From assembly GCA_035450685.1 (NCBI GenBank), contig DAOTNF010000010.1, forward strand, positions 1 through 64,000: 64,000 bases of DNA. Reading direction: 5' to 3'. The DNA is from Syntrophosphaera sp035450685 (GTDB taxonomy: Bacteria; Cloacimonadota; Cloacimonadia; Cloacimonadales; Cloacimonadaceae). The translations under genes were made by a program, and so were the position numbers. The notes under the pieces are model-generated. The model searched no databases, was not told the DNA's origin, and saw only the letters and a list, made by a program, of their open reading frames with translations. Positions 55,602 to 64,000 of the stretch are shown here, in pieces. Positions within the stretch are counted from its first letter, which is position 1. Each line of letters begins with the position of its first letter.

Positions 55602-56054
55602 ATGCAAAAAGGAAAACTCAAAACCGACGGTTCGATTAAGGCGGTTTTTGCTTGCAAAACCGGCGTCAAAATGCCCAGACCGCTGATCGGGCAGGGCGTG
55701 CCTGCAGGTTTTCCGTCACCAGCCCAGGATTACATCGAGGGCTCTCTGGACCTGAATGAACAACTGATCAAACACCCCGCGTCAACATTCTTTCTCAGGG
55801 CCGACGGCAACTCCATGATAGGCGCTGGAATCTACCCGGAAGACTTGTTGGTTGTGGACAGATCCATCGAGGTCGAAAACAACGACATAGTAGTGGCCAT
55901 CTATGACGGCGAATTGATCCTGAAGAGATTTCGTGAACTGGATGGTGAAGTGTGGCTCTGCGCCGAGAATCCAGAATATCCGGATCTTTTGGTAAAAAAC
56001 GAGCTGGACTTCCATGTTTGGGGAGTAGTGACTTACGTAATTCACAAGCTATAG
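55602..56054 (+). CDS. umuD: UmuD-like S24 peptidase (orphan)
   Basis: 150 aa from ATG 55602. The cleavage site is Ala35-Gly36 in GVPAGFPSPAQDY. The Ser71/Lys108 dyad is in DGNSMIGAGIYPEDLLVVDRS and DGELILKRF; the 37-residue spacing matches Ser60-Lys97 of E. coli UmuD. Self-cleaved UmuD' joins UmuC to form a translesion polymerase. No umuC follows: the next gene, 3 nt on, encodes a very large outer-membrane-type protein. No SOS box was found in the upstream 100 bp. Confidence 0.88.
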   Translation: MQKGKLKTDGSIKAVFACKTGVKMPRPLIGQGVPAGFPSPAQDYIEGSLDLNEQLIKHPASTFFLRADGNSMIGAGIYPEDLLVVDRSIEVENNDIVVAIYDGELILKRFRELDGEVWLCAENPEYPDLLVKNELDFHVWGVVTYVIHKL

Positions 56055-56057
56055 AAT

Positions 56058-59000
56058 GTGCGCAGAACGTACCTTTACACCCTTGTTGCCTTAATCGCGC
56101 TTGTTTTTCCCGCATCACTGCCTGCCAGCAGCAGTTTGATCGCAAATACCTCTATAGAATTACAACCCCAGGTGTTCAGTTATAAGATTTCTGCTGAACC
56201 CATAATCAACAACTCGGAAATCGTCACATCGGGCGTTCAGCAGCTTCTCAGGGACAGAGACTATCGAATCGATTACCGCAACGGACAGTTGACCTTTATC
56301 GCTCTACCGCAAGAACAATATGTGCAGGTACAGTTCATAAAAGTCCCACCCTATCTGGCAGAGCGGCATTCGACATTTAACGAACTATCCTATACCGACA
56401 GCCTGATCATACCCACGCCAGCCAAGGGAAAAAGACCAGCAATTGAGGACGGCAATCTGCTCATCTCTGGCTCCAAAACCTTTGCTGTCTCTTTCTCCGA
56501 TGATGAGGCCTTCGATGTGAAGCAAACCCTATTTGTAAACCTGGATGGCAGATTGGCGGAGAACGTGAACATCGCGGCCCAGCTTTCGGACAGCCAATCC
56601 AAGCTAACGCCGGAAGGTGACTCCAAAGAACTAAGCAGCCTGGACAAGGTTTTCATCAGGGTGTATGGCAAACAATATGAAATTGCCATGGGCGACCTCG
56701 ACTGGACATTCAGCGGAACCAAGTATCTAAACTACCAGACCAGTATCGAAGGACTGAATGCCTGGTACAAAGGACGCCATGCTATTCAGGGCGGATTCAC
56801 CGCTGCAAGCGGCAAACCAGCCTGGCAGGAAATCATGATTGTGGATGGCAAACAGGGGCCTTACCATCTTAATCCCACTGGTTTTCAAAGCACACAGTTG
56901 ATTATTGCCGGCAGCGAAAAACTCTATATGAATGGCAGGCTGCTCGAACGGGGCAAGGACTACTACATCGACTACACGGATGGCTCCGTAATGTTTCGCA
57001 TCCTGGTGACATCCACTGACAATATCTCTGCCTATTTCAGCTATTCCGACGAATACTACCGGCAATCCACCTATCTGGGATCATTCAAGCTATCGCTTGC
57101 TCCAGGCCTTTCCCTGGCACAGCATGTCGTGCATCAGGCAGATTCAAAGAACAATCCTTTGTTATACGATTTCACGGCAGCCGATTTGGATTCGCTCAGC
57201 CTGGCTGGAGACAATATTGTCTGGGGCAGTGGCGTAACCCAGGTTGAACCCGGCGCTGGCAATTACTCCAAACTGGTAAACCAGGAGGGAGTGGAGTACT
57301 ATCAATATGCGGCCGGGGATTCCACTGCCTGCTATAATGTGGTTTTCAGTTATGTGGGTGCCGGCAAGGGAGACTACATCGAGTTTTCCACCGATAAGTT
57401 CAGGTATGAAGGGCCAAACCTGGGTTCCTGGCTGCCGGTTAAAAGGCTGGTGCCTGCGGTAAAACGCACGAACGCGGATCTGCGCCTGGACTATGAGTAT
57501 CGGGGTATGCAGATTGGGGTGGAGGGTATTTTCACTCACCACGACAAGAACACTTTTTCCAGGCTGGATGACGCTGACAATCCCAGCGGAATAGTTTACG
57601 CTTTTGGCAAATTACAGACGGGAGAAGTGAATCGCCAAAGCAGCCTGCAGATTGATTTTGAAAAGCGCTGGGCCAATAGCTGGCTTTTTACCCAGTATAG
57701 CGACCCGCAGGCTGAGTTTGATCTGGCGGCTCTGGACAAGGCCGATTCGCTCGCTCAACAAAGGGTGAATCTGCTGCTGGCTACCAAACGCTGGAAAAGC
57801 TGGCAACCCGAGCTTGGCTTTCGCTTCTCTGAGATCAGCAACTATTACTCCCAGAAATCCATCCGCCTGGTTTCCAGGTCTTTGGGCCACGGCCTTATCC
57901 CCGCGGTCAATCTGAGGACAACTTTCTCATATCAGGATTACGTTGCCAGCCAGATTCCCAACAGCCTGGTTCAATACCTGGACTTGGACAGCGAGTCCGT
58001 CTATCGATTGTTAAAAGCTAAGTTCCTGCTCAATTACAACTCGCTGCAATATGATACTTACACCCCTGCTGTATCTGGAAACCGTTACCTGAAAATGAAC
58101 CCGCAGCTCAGCTTCAGCAAGCCCGGCATCACCACCACACAGATTGGTTTCAGCACTGATCGAGCGTGGATCCAGCAAGAGAAATGGAAAGATGTTTCCT
58201 CCTCACAATCTTACGCGCTCAAGCACGCAACCACCACTACCGATCATACAGCAAGCCTGGACCTGACCCATAGGGAGGTTGATAAATCTGACCAAGCCGA
58301 GAAAACAAGCTATGATCTCATCTCTCTCAGAAACTCGCATTCTTTTCTCAAGCAGGCGATTCTGCTGATTGGCAACTACCAGTTGAATCAGACTGAGTTC
58401 TTTCCTCAGATCAGAGAACTCCTGTATGTTGGCGGCGGCCTTGGCCTCTACGACAGCACGGGGGTCTATTCTGCCAATGGCGATTACGATTACTCCTATA
58501 TCAGCAGCAATATCGGCAAACTCAGCACGGAGCTTAACTCTCAGATCAGCCTTTATCTAAAGCCCGGAAATATAGCGCCAGCTTTGAAGAGACTACGCAC
58601 GGACATGATACTGCTGCTCACCGAGCATAGCGATGACCTGCAAGACTGGCGCACCTACCTGTTCCTGCCGAACACAGTGTATGACAGCGAATCTACTATA
58701 TATGGAAAGCAGAACTACAATCAGACTATCTGGATGGATATTTTGCCTGGCAGGATATCGGGCAATCTGGGTCTGGAAATTGACCGCAGTATGGATAACC
58801 GCTATCAGACATCATCCCGCACCTACAGCCTGGCGAGGAAAGCGGAGCTTGATCTGAAGCATTACTGGGGAAACAATTTCAACATCAAGTTCACAAACAG
58901 CGATGAAAGCGACACCCGCTACATGTCTTCCATTAAGTCACAGAACCTCATGCTGCTGGTGGAAAGAAACATCAGCCAGCAGACAATACTATCCCTGAAT

Positions 59001-59330
59001 CTGGAAGCATCAGGAGAAACAGGCTCCCAGCAGAACGGCTCGCAAAAGTACAGAATCAACAGCCTTGCAATCAAAAATGGATATCGTGGGTCATGGGGCA
59101 GCAAAGGCAGGGTTTCGGCTGGCTTGGGAGCGAAATACAACCAAAGGACTGGATCGGAATACCTCTCTTTTCTACCTGAAAAAAGGGATGGCTTCAGCGT
59201 CTTCTTATCCGCGTCAGCCGTCTATAGGATCAACAGCTACACTTCGGCAAGTTTGGACTATAAAGGCTCCAGCTATCCTGATGAATCAATGAAACACACT
59301 CTCTCCCTTGAATTCAAAGCGGAACTATAA
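56058..59330 (+). CDS. large outer-membrane beta-barrel-like protein
   Basis: 1090 aa from GTG 56058. Signal peptide to about residue 24. Two copies of a small domain are seen: residues ~47-95 (EIVTSGVQQLLRDRDYRIDY, then NGQLTF) and ~285-330 (KLYMNGRLLERGKDYYIDY, then DGSVMF). Between them is a segment with VFIRVYGKQYEIAMGDLDWTFSG. From ~350 the sequence is strand-rich, with many alternating patterns and a final LSLEFKAEL. The pair resembles the repeated unit of large Bacteroidetes outer-membrane secretion-type proteins in style only. Exact function unknown. Confidence 0.7.
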   Translation: MRRTYLYTLVALIALVFPASLPASSSLIANTSIELQPQVFSYKISAEPIINNSEIVTSGVQQLLRDRDYRIDYRNGQLTFIALPQEQYVQVQFIKVPPYLAERHSTFNELSYTDSLIIPTPAKGKRPAIEDGNLLISGSKTFAVSFSDDEAFDVKQTLFVNLDGRLAENVNIAAQLSDSQSKLTPEGDSKELSSLDKVFIRVYGKQYEIAMGDLDWTFSGTKYLNYQTSIEGLNAWYKGRHAIQGGFTAASGKPAWQEIMIVDGKQGPYHLNPTGFQSTQLIIAGSEKLYMNGRLLERGKDYYIDYTDGSVMFRILVTSTDNISAYFSYSDEYYRQSTYLGSFKLSLAPGLSLAQHVVHQADSKNNPLLYDFTAADLDSLSLAGDNIVWGSGVTQVEPGAGNYSKLVNQEGVEYYQYAAGDSTACYNVVFSYVGAGKGDYIEFSTDKFRYEGPNLGSWLPVKRLVPAVKRTNADLRLDYEYRGMQIGVEGIFTHHDKNTFSRLDDADNPSGIVYAFGKLQTGEVNRQSSLQIDFEKRWANSWLFTQYSDPQAEFDLAALDKADSLAQQRVNLLLATKRWKSWQPELGFRFSEISNYYSQKSIRLVSRSLGHGLIPAVNLRTTFSYQDYVASQIPNSLVQYLDLDSESVYRLLKAKFLLNYNSLQYDTYTPAVSGNRYLKMNPQLSFSKPGITTTQIGFSTDRAWIQQEKWKDVSSSQSYALKHATTTTDHTASLDLTHREVDKSDQAEKTSYDLISLRNSHSFLKQAILLIGNYQLNQTEFFPQIRELLYVGGGLGLYDSTGVYSANGDYDYSYISSNIGKLSTELNSQISLYLKPGNIAPALKRLRTDMILLLTEHSDDLQDWRTYLFLPNTVYDSESTIYGKQNYNQTIWMDILPGRISGNLGLEIDRSMDNRYQTSSRTYSLARKAELDLKHYWGNNFNIKFTNSDESDTRYMSSIKSQNLMLLVERNISQQTILSLNLEASGETGSQQNGSQKYRINSLAIKNGYRGSWGSKGRVSAGLGAKYNQRTGSEYLSFLPEKRDGFSVFLSASAVYRINSYTSASLDYKGSSYPDESMKHTLSLEFKAEL

Positions 59331-59350
59331 TAAGGAACTGAATACTGACG

Positions 59351-60124
59351 ATGGTAAACCTCTCCCCTCTTGACTATCTGGTGGTATTGCCCTTCATCTT
59401 TTTGGCTGGATTGATAGATTCAATCGCGGGTGGCGGCGGCCTGATCTCTCTGCCCGCGTATGTGGCAGCAGGTTTACCCATTCACAACGCGCTGGCAACC
59501 AACAAATTCTCCTCTTCTTTCGGCACAGTGTTTTCCACTGCCAAATATCTGAAGGCCGGGGTGATTGACCTTCCCGTTGCCGCCATCAGCGCTGTATTCG
59601 CGCTATTGGGCTCGTGGTTGGGCACCCGCACAGTCCTCGTGGTATCGAGTGATTTTCTGCATTACCTGCTCTTAGTCCTGATCCCTTTGGTGGCGGTGAT
59701 TACCTTGCTCAAGAAAGACCTGGGCAGAGACAACCGCTCGCATTTGCTCAAGCGGGGTTATCTTTTCGCGTTGGGTTCTCTGGCTGGCTTGTCGATCGGC
59801 TTTTACGATGGTTTCTTCGGACCGGGCACCGGCACATTCCTAATCTTCATCTATACAATTATCATGCATTACGACTTTATGGTCGCCAATGGAAACACCA
59901 AGGTGGTGAACCTGGCCTCGAATATTGCCGCTGTAATTACTTTCTTGATTGCCGGTAAAGTATATTTCCCGCTGGCGATTCCCGGTGCCGCCGTGGGCAT
60001 CCTGGGAAATGTGATCGGCTCCAAGCTTGTCATCGATAAAGGCAACAAGCTGATCAAGCCTGTTTTTGTCCTTGCTTTGCTGTTGTTGATGGGAAGAGTC
60101 GTTTTCAATATCCTCAACAGATAA
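59351..60124 (+). CDS. TauE/SafE family (TSUP) anion exporter
   Basis: 257 aa with about eight hydrophobic segments in two halves, each starting with a G-rich repeat: LAGLIDSIAGGGGLISLPAYVAAG in the first and FYDGFFGPGTGTFLIFIYT in the second, the TauE/SafE signature. It probably moves a sulfonate, sulfite or other organic anion out of the cell. 20 bp after the large outer-membrane gene. Confidence 0.85.
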   Translation: MVNLSPLDYLVVLPFIFLAGLIDSIAGGGGLISLPAYVAAGLPIHNALATNKFSSSFGTVFSTAKYLKAGVIDLPVAAISAVFALLGSWLGTRTVLVVSSDFLHYLLLVLIPLVAVITLLKKDLGRDNRSHLLKRGYLFALGSLAGLSIGFYDGFFGPGTGTFLIFIYTIIMHYDFMVANGNTKVVNLASNIAAVITFLIAGKVYFPLAIPGAAVGILGNVIGSKLVIDKGNKLIKPVFVLALLLLMGRVVFNILNR

Positions 60125-60210
60125 GCTGATATTTCGCAGCAGGTTATCAATGACGACAACAAAAGCCTTGACAAATCAGGCTCCCTTCAAGATTTAGTTC
60201 ACAATCCAGT

Positions 60211-60298
60211 GCTGAAGTGGTGAAATTGGTATACACGCTAGTTTCAGGGACTAGTGGCCAATGAGGCCATGGGGGTTCGAGTCCCCCCTTCAGCACCA
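60211..60298 (+). tRNA. tRNA-Leu (anticodon CAG)
   Basis: Acceptor arms GCTGAAG (60211-60217) and CTTCAGC (60288-60294), CTAGT/ACTAG anticodon stem around a TTCAGGG loop (anticodon CAG), a long variable arm and GGTTCGAGTC in the T-loop. CCA is encoded (60296-60298) and is followed by T residues that may terminate transcription. Confidence 0.97.
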
Positions 60299-60411
60299 TT
60301 TTTTTGCCCGGCAATTTCCTTCAGGGATAGGTAAACAGTTCAATCAAAGGTGTAGTTGCGCTGACCTGAAACGAATAGAAACCAAAACCCTTGTTTTCGC
60401 TGTATCCTGTC

Positions 60412-60510
60412 TCCCTCATACGCTCATCGCTCATTGATCGCTCATTGACCGCTGATCAATCGCTGGACAGATAATCGCCCGGTCATAAATTGGACGTTGG
60501 TGGGCATTCT
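60412..60510 (+). repeat. dispersed repeat family A, copy A3
   Basis: CCCTCATACGCTCATCGCTC, ATTGATCGCTCATTGACCGC, TGATCAATCGCTGGACAG and TAATCGCCCGGTCATAAATT. It sits after tRNA-Leu; the rest of 60299-60827 shows no gene. Confidence 0.75.
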
Positions 60511-60827
60511 GGCCATGAGGGCGAAATCAGGATGGCAAGCCACGTTGCCAGCCCAATTCTTGTCACCTGAGCATCTTGTCATATAATAGCGGGGCTATCC
60601 TGGTCGTAAAAATTCATTGACGCCAATACGAACATCCATTTTATTGGAAAATTACATATTTGGATGATACAAATATACGTGAGTATCGTTCTTGCTGAAC
60701 AAAATATATAAGCTGGCAAGCCCCTCATGCGGTTTCTGCCGCGGAAAAAGGCAATCCAGTGTTTTCAGATAACAGCGACATGATCAATGAAATATAGAAC
60801 CAAAAACAGTAAACAAAGGACCGAGAT

Positions 60828-62168
60828 TTGACAGAGAAAATATTCGTCTTGGATACAAACGTCCTGATACACAGTCCCCAGGCCTTGTTTTCCTTCGAGG
60901 AAAACCGGGTGGTAGTCCCTATAGTAGTGCTCGAAGAAATAGACCAATTCAAGAAAGGAGTGGATGAAAAGAGCCGCAACGCCCGCCAGATAGGGCGCTA
61001 CCTTGATTCGCTCCGCACTCAGGGCAGCTTGCAGGAGGGTGTGCGCATGGAGAATGGCGGCACTATCCAGGTTACAGTAAACAAAGATGTTACAGATACC
61101 GCGGACAAACTGTTCTTCCTTGACAGGATTGATAACCTGATCATCGGCACAGCCCTGTATTTCAAGGATAAGTATCCTGATAAACAGGTCACGCTCATTT
61201 CCAAAGATACCAATGTGCGCATCAAAGCGGACGCCGTGGGAATCAACTCTGAAAATTACGAAACCGATACAATCAAATTTGAAGAGCTCTACACTGGCTG
61301 GAACCCGGTGGAGGTGGAAAAGAGCGATTTCGATGAAGCCACGGTGAAAGGGTTTCTGCCCAACACCTTTGGCGAGTTTTGCCCCAATCAATACTTGCGC
61401 ATAACGGACAACCAGGATCCAGCCCGCAGCCGTTCACTCAGATATCTGAAATCGTCCAACGCCTTTCATGCGATGCAGTTTTACACTGGGGAACCGGTTT
61501 TCGGCATCACCGCCCGCAACTTTGAGCAGGAAATGGCTCTGGACCTGTTGCTGGACGATTCCATCAAGCTTGTCAGCCTGTCCGGAAAGGCGGGAACGGG
61601 CAAAACCCTGTTGGCAATGGCCGCCGGATTGCAGAAAGTGGTGGAAGACCAGAAATATACCCGTCTGGTGATATCCCGCCCCATTTCCCCCCTGGGCAAA
61701 GACCTCGGATACCTGCCCGGCACCAAAAGCGAGAAATTCAATCCCTGGATGCAACCCATTTACGACAACATGGATATTCTGCTCTCCCTGCATGAGGACA
61801 AGAGTTATGAAAACATGAAAAACAAGCGTAAGCCAAGCATCGAGGACTTCATGGATTATGGTTTCCTGGAATTGGAGCCCCTTACCTACATCCGCGGACG
61901 GAGTCTGCCAGACCAGTTTATTATCATCGACGAAGCTCAAAACCTAACGCCCCACGAGATGAAGACGATCATAACCCGTGCCGGGGAAAACACCAAGCTT
62001 GTGCTGACCGGCGATCCATATCAGATCGACATTCCTTATCTGGATTCCGCCTCCAATGGTTTGTCTGTTGCCGTGGAGAAGCTTAAAAATGAAGACATCG
62101 TTGGCCACATGACCCTTGAAAAAGGCGAACGCTCCAAACTGGCGGATCTGGCTGCCAAGTATTTCTGA
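60828..62168 (+). CDS. PIN-PhoH fusion ATPase
   Basis: 446 aa from TTG 60828, with AAAGGA upstream. N-terminal PIN nuclease domain (IFVLDTNVLIHSPQAL, VVLEEIDQFKKG, LISKDTNVRIKA) and C-terminal PhoH-like ATPase (P-loop LSGKAGTGKTLLAMAAGLQKV, Walker-B FIIIDEAQNLTPHEMKTIITR, SRPISPLGKDLGYLPG). These YlaK/PhoH2-type proteins are thought to be RNA helicase-nucleases. It lies one base before the alanine racemase gene. Confidence 0.92.
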   Translation: MTEKIFVLDTNVLIHSPQALFSFEENRVVVPIVVLEEIDQFKKGVDEKSRNARQIGRYLDSLRTQGSLQEGVRMENGGTIQVTVNKDVTDTADKLFFLDRIDNLIIGTALYFKDKYPDKQVTLISKDTNVRIKADAVGINSENYETDTIKFEELYTGWNPVEVEKSDFDEATVKGFLPNTFGEFCPNQYLRITDNQDPARSRSLRYLKSSNAFHAMQFYTGEPVFGITARNFEQEMALDLLLDDSIKLVSLSGKAGTGKTLLAMAAGLQKVVEDQKYTRLVISRPISPLGKDLGYLPGTKSEKFNPWMQPIYDNMDILLSLHEDKSYENMKNKRKPSIEDFMDYGFLELEPLTYIRGRSLPDQFIIIDEAQNLTPHEMKTIITRAGENTKLVLTGDPYQIDIPYLDSASNGLSVAVEKLKNEDIVGHMTLEKGERSKLADLAAKYF

Positions 62169-62169
62169 T

Positions 62170-64000
62170 ATGACTAAAGACACCCTGCCTTTCCATGAAC
62201 GCAGTTGGGTTGAGATTGACCTGAGCGCGTTCCGCGCCAATCTGAAAGCCCTCAAAGCTTTCCTGGGCAAGGATCAAGGCTTCATCCAGATCGTCAAGGC
62301 AGATGCCTACGGGCACGGAGCCTGGGAAATCAGCCAGGTCGCGCTCTCGGAAGGGGCGGCGGCGCTGGGAGTGGCGAATCCTGACGAAGGCAAACTGCTC
62401 AGAATACAGGGCTGCAAGGCTCCAACTCTCGTCCTCTCACCCGCGCTGCCCGAGGAAATACCTTGCATAGTGGAATACCAGCTCATACCCACCCTGAACT
62501 CCGCTGATTTCGCCCTGAGCCTGAACAGCCATTGTATTAAACATAACCTGAAATGCCAGATCAGCTTAAAGCTGGATACGGGCATGCACAGAAGCGGAAT
62601 GCAGGAAAGCGAATTTGTGGAGCTTTGGAACCTTTGTAAAGGTCTTTCCGGCCTGGAGATTGTGAGTGTGTTTTCGCATTACGCCGCCGCTGAAAGCGAT
62701 ATCGGCTTCAGCCAGGCCCAACACAGGAGCTTTGTGAACCTGCTTGCCACACATGGTATTAAAGCACGCTGGATCCATATTGCCAACAGCTCCGCACTGA
62801 TTAACGGATTGGGCGCAGAAACAAACCTGTGCAGACTCGGAATTTTGAGTTACGGCATCTATACCCACAATTCTCAAATGAGTAAGATTAGCCTTCGCCC
62901 CGTGATGGCGTTCAAATCCACCGTCGCCCAGATCAAGACTGTATCCGCCGGGCAAACGGTGGGCTATAACCTTGCCTGGAAAGCCGGGAGGGAATCCACG
63001 CTTGCCGTGATCACGGTTGGTTATGCCGATGGCTATGACTTTTTACTGTCGGACAAAGGCAAGGTGTCGATAAATGGCCGGATCTGCCCGGTTGTGGGCA
63101 GGGTCAGCATGGATATGATAAGTGTGGATGTCACCGACTTAAAAGGGATCAAACCAGGGGATGTGGTAACGCTTTTAGGTGGCGACGATCCCGCTCTCAG
63201 GGCGGAGAATCTGACAGCCAGCTACAACGGCTCCCCCTATGAACTGCTCTGCCAGGTTGGACGGCGCGCGAAACGCTACTATTTTGAGGAGGGTCAGGTT
63301 CTGGGCTCCACCCCGCTTTCCAGGCGGGATTTTGTCTCCAGCGATTTCCCGGATTCCAAACTGAACCAGATCATCCAGTCCGCACTCACCCAACGGCTTG
63401 CCAGCGAGGAAATAGGTGAACTGATTTCCCGCGAAATCCTGCGTTCCTTCTTCTTCAACAAAGATAAAGATATCCGCTACCGCAGCAACTTTGTCCACAA
63501 TATCTGCCTGGAAGATTCCCCACACAATGGATGGTTCCAGGTCAAAACCACCCTCAGCTTCACCAAGGTGCTGCAAAACGACTATTTTCTGGTGGCCTGT
63601 GCGCAGTCCGATCAAGCCCTTATGAGCTATTTCCGGCGCAAGGATGTGGAGTACCGCTGGTTGCTGGACAGCAATTTTGACCTGAGCCCGGACGCGTTTC
63701 AGTTGAGTTCAGTCAGGATCAACTCCCAGGATCTGATCACAAGCATGGCACGCAAGCCGGAATGCCTTGAAATCCGCTGCGAGCATCCCAGCCTGAAAGA
63801 CCTGGTGGGAACGGAAGTGGTGTTCACGATCGACACGGTAACTCTATATCCAAAATCCTCGCATCAGCTCTCCGTCTTCATCACAGAACTTACCCGGGGG
63901 GTAAAGATCGGTTTCAGCTATCCCGAATGCATCGGCAATGTGGAGACTGTGCCTATCTATTCCGGAAAGAACAAGTTCCCCACGGTAAAGAAGACAGGAA
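62170..64000 (+). CDS. alr: alanine racemase with a long C-terminal extension (partial)
   Basis: Open to the window end, 610 codons and no stop. Residues ~10-370 are a complete alanine racemase: the PLP lysine Lys43 in IVKADAYGHG, catalytic Tyr in VGYNLAWKA, GYADGYDFLLS, the GRVSMDMISVDVTDL block and ELLCQVGRRAKRYYF as the usual end. It interconverts L- and D-alanine for peptidoglycan. Another ~240 residues follow with no family recognised, e.g. SSDFPDSKLNQIIQSALTQR, RYRSNFVHNICLEDSPHNG and VFTIDTVTLYPK. Start is ATG 62170, 1 nt after the PhoH gene. Confidence 0.93.
   Translation, partial: MTKDTLPFHERSWVEIDLSAFRANLKALKAFLGKDQGFIQIVKADAYGHGAWEISQVALSEGAAALGVANPDEGKLLRIQGCKAPTLVLSPALPEEIPCIVEYQLIPTLNSADFALSLNSHCIKHNLKCQISLKLDTGMHRSGMQESEFVELWNLCKGLSGLEIVSVFSHYAAAESDIGFSQAQHRSFVNLLATHGIKARWIHIANSSALINGLGAETNLCRLGILSYGIYTHNSQMSKISLRPVMAFKSTVAQIKTVSAGQTVGYNLAWKAGRESTLAVITVGYADGYDFLLSDKGKVSINGRICPVVGRVSMDMISVDVTDLKGIKPGDVVTLLGGDDPALRAENLTASYNGSPYELLCQVGRRAKRYYFEEGQVLGSTPLSRRDFVSSDFPDSKLNQIIQSALTQRLASEEIGELISREILRSFFFNKDKDIRYRSNFVHNICLEDSPHNGWFQVKTTLSFTKVLQNDYFLVACAQSDQALMSYFRRKDVEYRWLLDSNFDLSPDAFQLSSVRINSQDLITSMARKPECLEIRCEHPSLKDLVGTEVVFTIDTVTLYPKSSHQLSVFITELTRGVKIGFSYPECIGNVETVPIYSGKNKFPTVKKTG

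Noticed and set aside
60725..60979. CRISPR-like or phage genes near repeats
   Set aside because: No regular direct repeats with unique spacers and no phage or cas genes were seen anywhere in the window.

Overview
This window comes from a Gram-negative, probably anaerobic bacterium. Outer-membrane proteins, lipoproteins, a TolC/RND efflux set, an MCE lipid-transport cassette and an ExbB-ExbD-TonB set all imply a double membrane. Base composition is moderate in GC. The large secreted proteins and the long form of urocanate hydratase suggest the FCB/Cloacimonadota neighbourhood, but that placement is inference and no rRNA is present to test it. Promoters look sigma70-like (TTGACA/TATAAT type), and genes are packed with many 1-20 nt overlaps.

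Layout. 0.1-7.1 kb (+): TetR regulator, TolC, membrane-fusion lipoprotein, RND pump and a DUF3332-like protein, then a terminator and a NifU-like Fe-S scaffold. 7.6-9.2 kb: secreted beta-propeller-like repeat protein. 9.7-18.6 kb (+): urocanate hydratase, UDP-glucose pyrophosphorylase, an MCE/Mla-type cassette (substrate-binding protein, lipoprotein fused to a barrel-like domain, STAS-permease, ATPase) and dihydrofolate reductase. 19-30.5 kb (-): infC-rpmI-rplT, pheS-pheT, a ZapB-like coiled coil, zapA, a structured RNA that is probably 6S RNA, rny, ymdB, folD and a large lipoprotein. 31.1-36.3 kb (-): serC, exbB-exbD-tonB, folP, cdaA, coaE. 36.8-45.5 kb (-): three glycosyltransferases, then maf, amidohydrolase, an unknown gene, gltX and an Omp28-like secreted protein. 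46.6-53.3 kb (+): Gfo/Idh/MocA oxidoreductase, then membrane protein, divergent polysaccharide deacetylase, uppP, holA, malQ. 53.8-64 kb: HU (-), TPR lipoprotein, an orphan umuD, a 1090-residue outer-membrane-type protein, a TauE-like exporter, tRNA-Leu(CAG), a PIN-PhoH ATPase, and an alanine racemase with a long C-terminal extension that runs off the window.

The most striking feature not explained by genes is a set of dispersed intergenic repeats. Family B (about 200 bp, six copies, one diverged) carries a G-rich hairpin, an AT-rich palindrome and a conserved Shine-Dalgarno-plus-ATG block. Families A (three copies), C (three clear copies) and D (two copies) sit in the same spacers, often beside B. 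Other points worth checking are an RND pump without the TM4 aspartate pair, a lipoprotein-barrel fusion in the MCE operon, an infC with a non-ATG start behind a probable attenuator, a FolD without the usual active-site lysine, and the alanine racemase extension.
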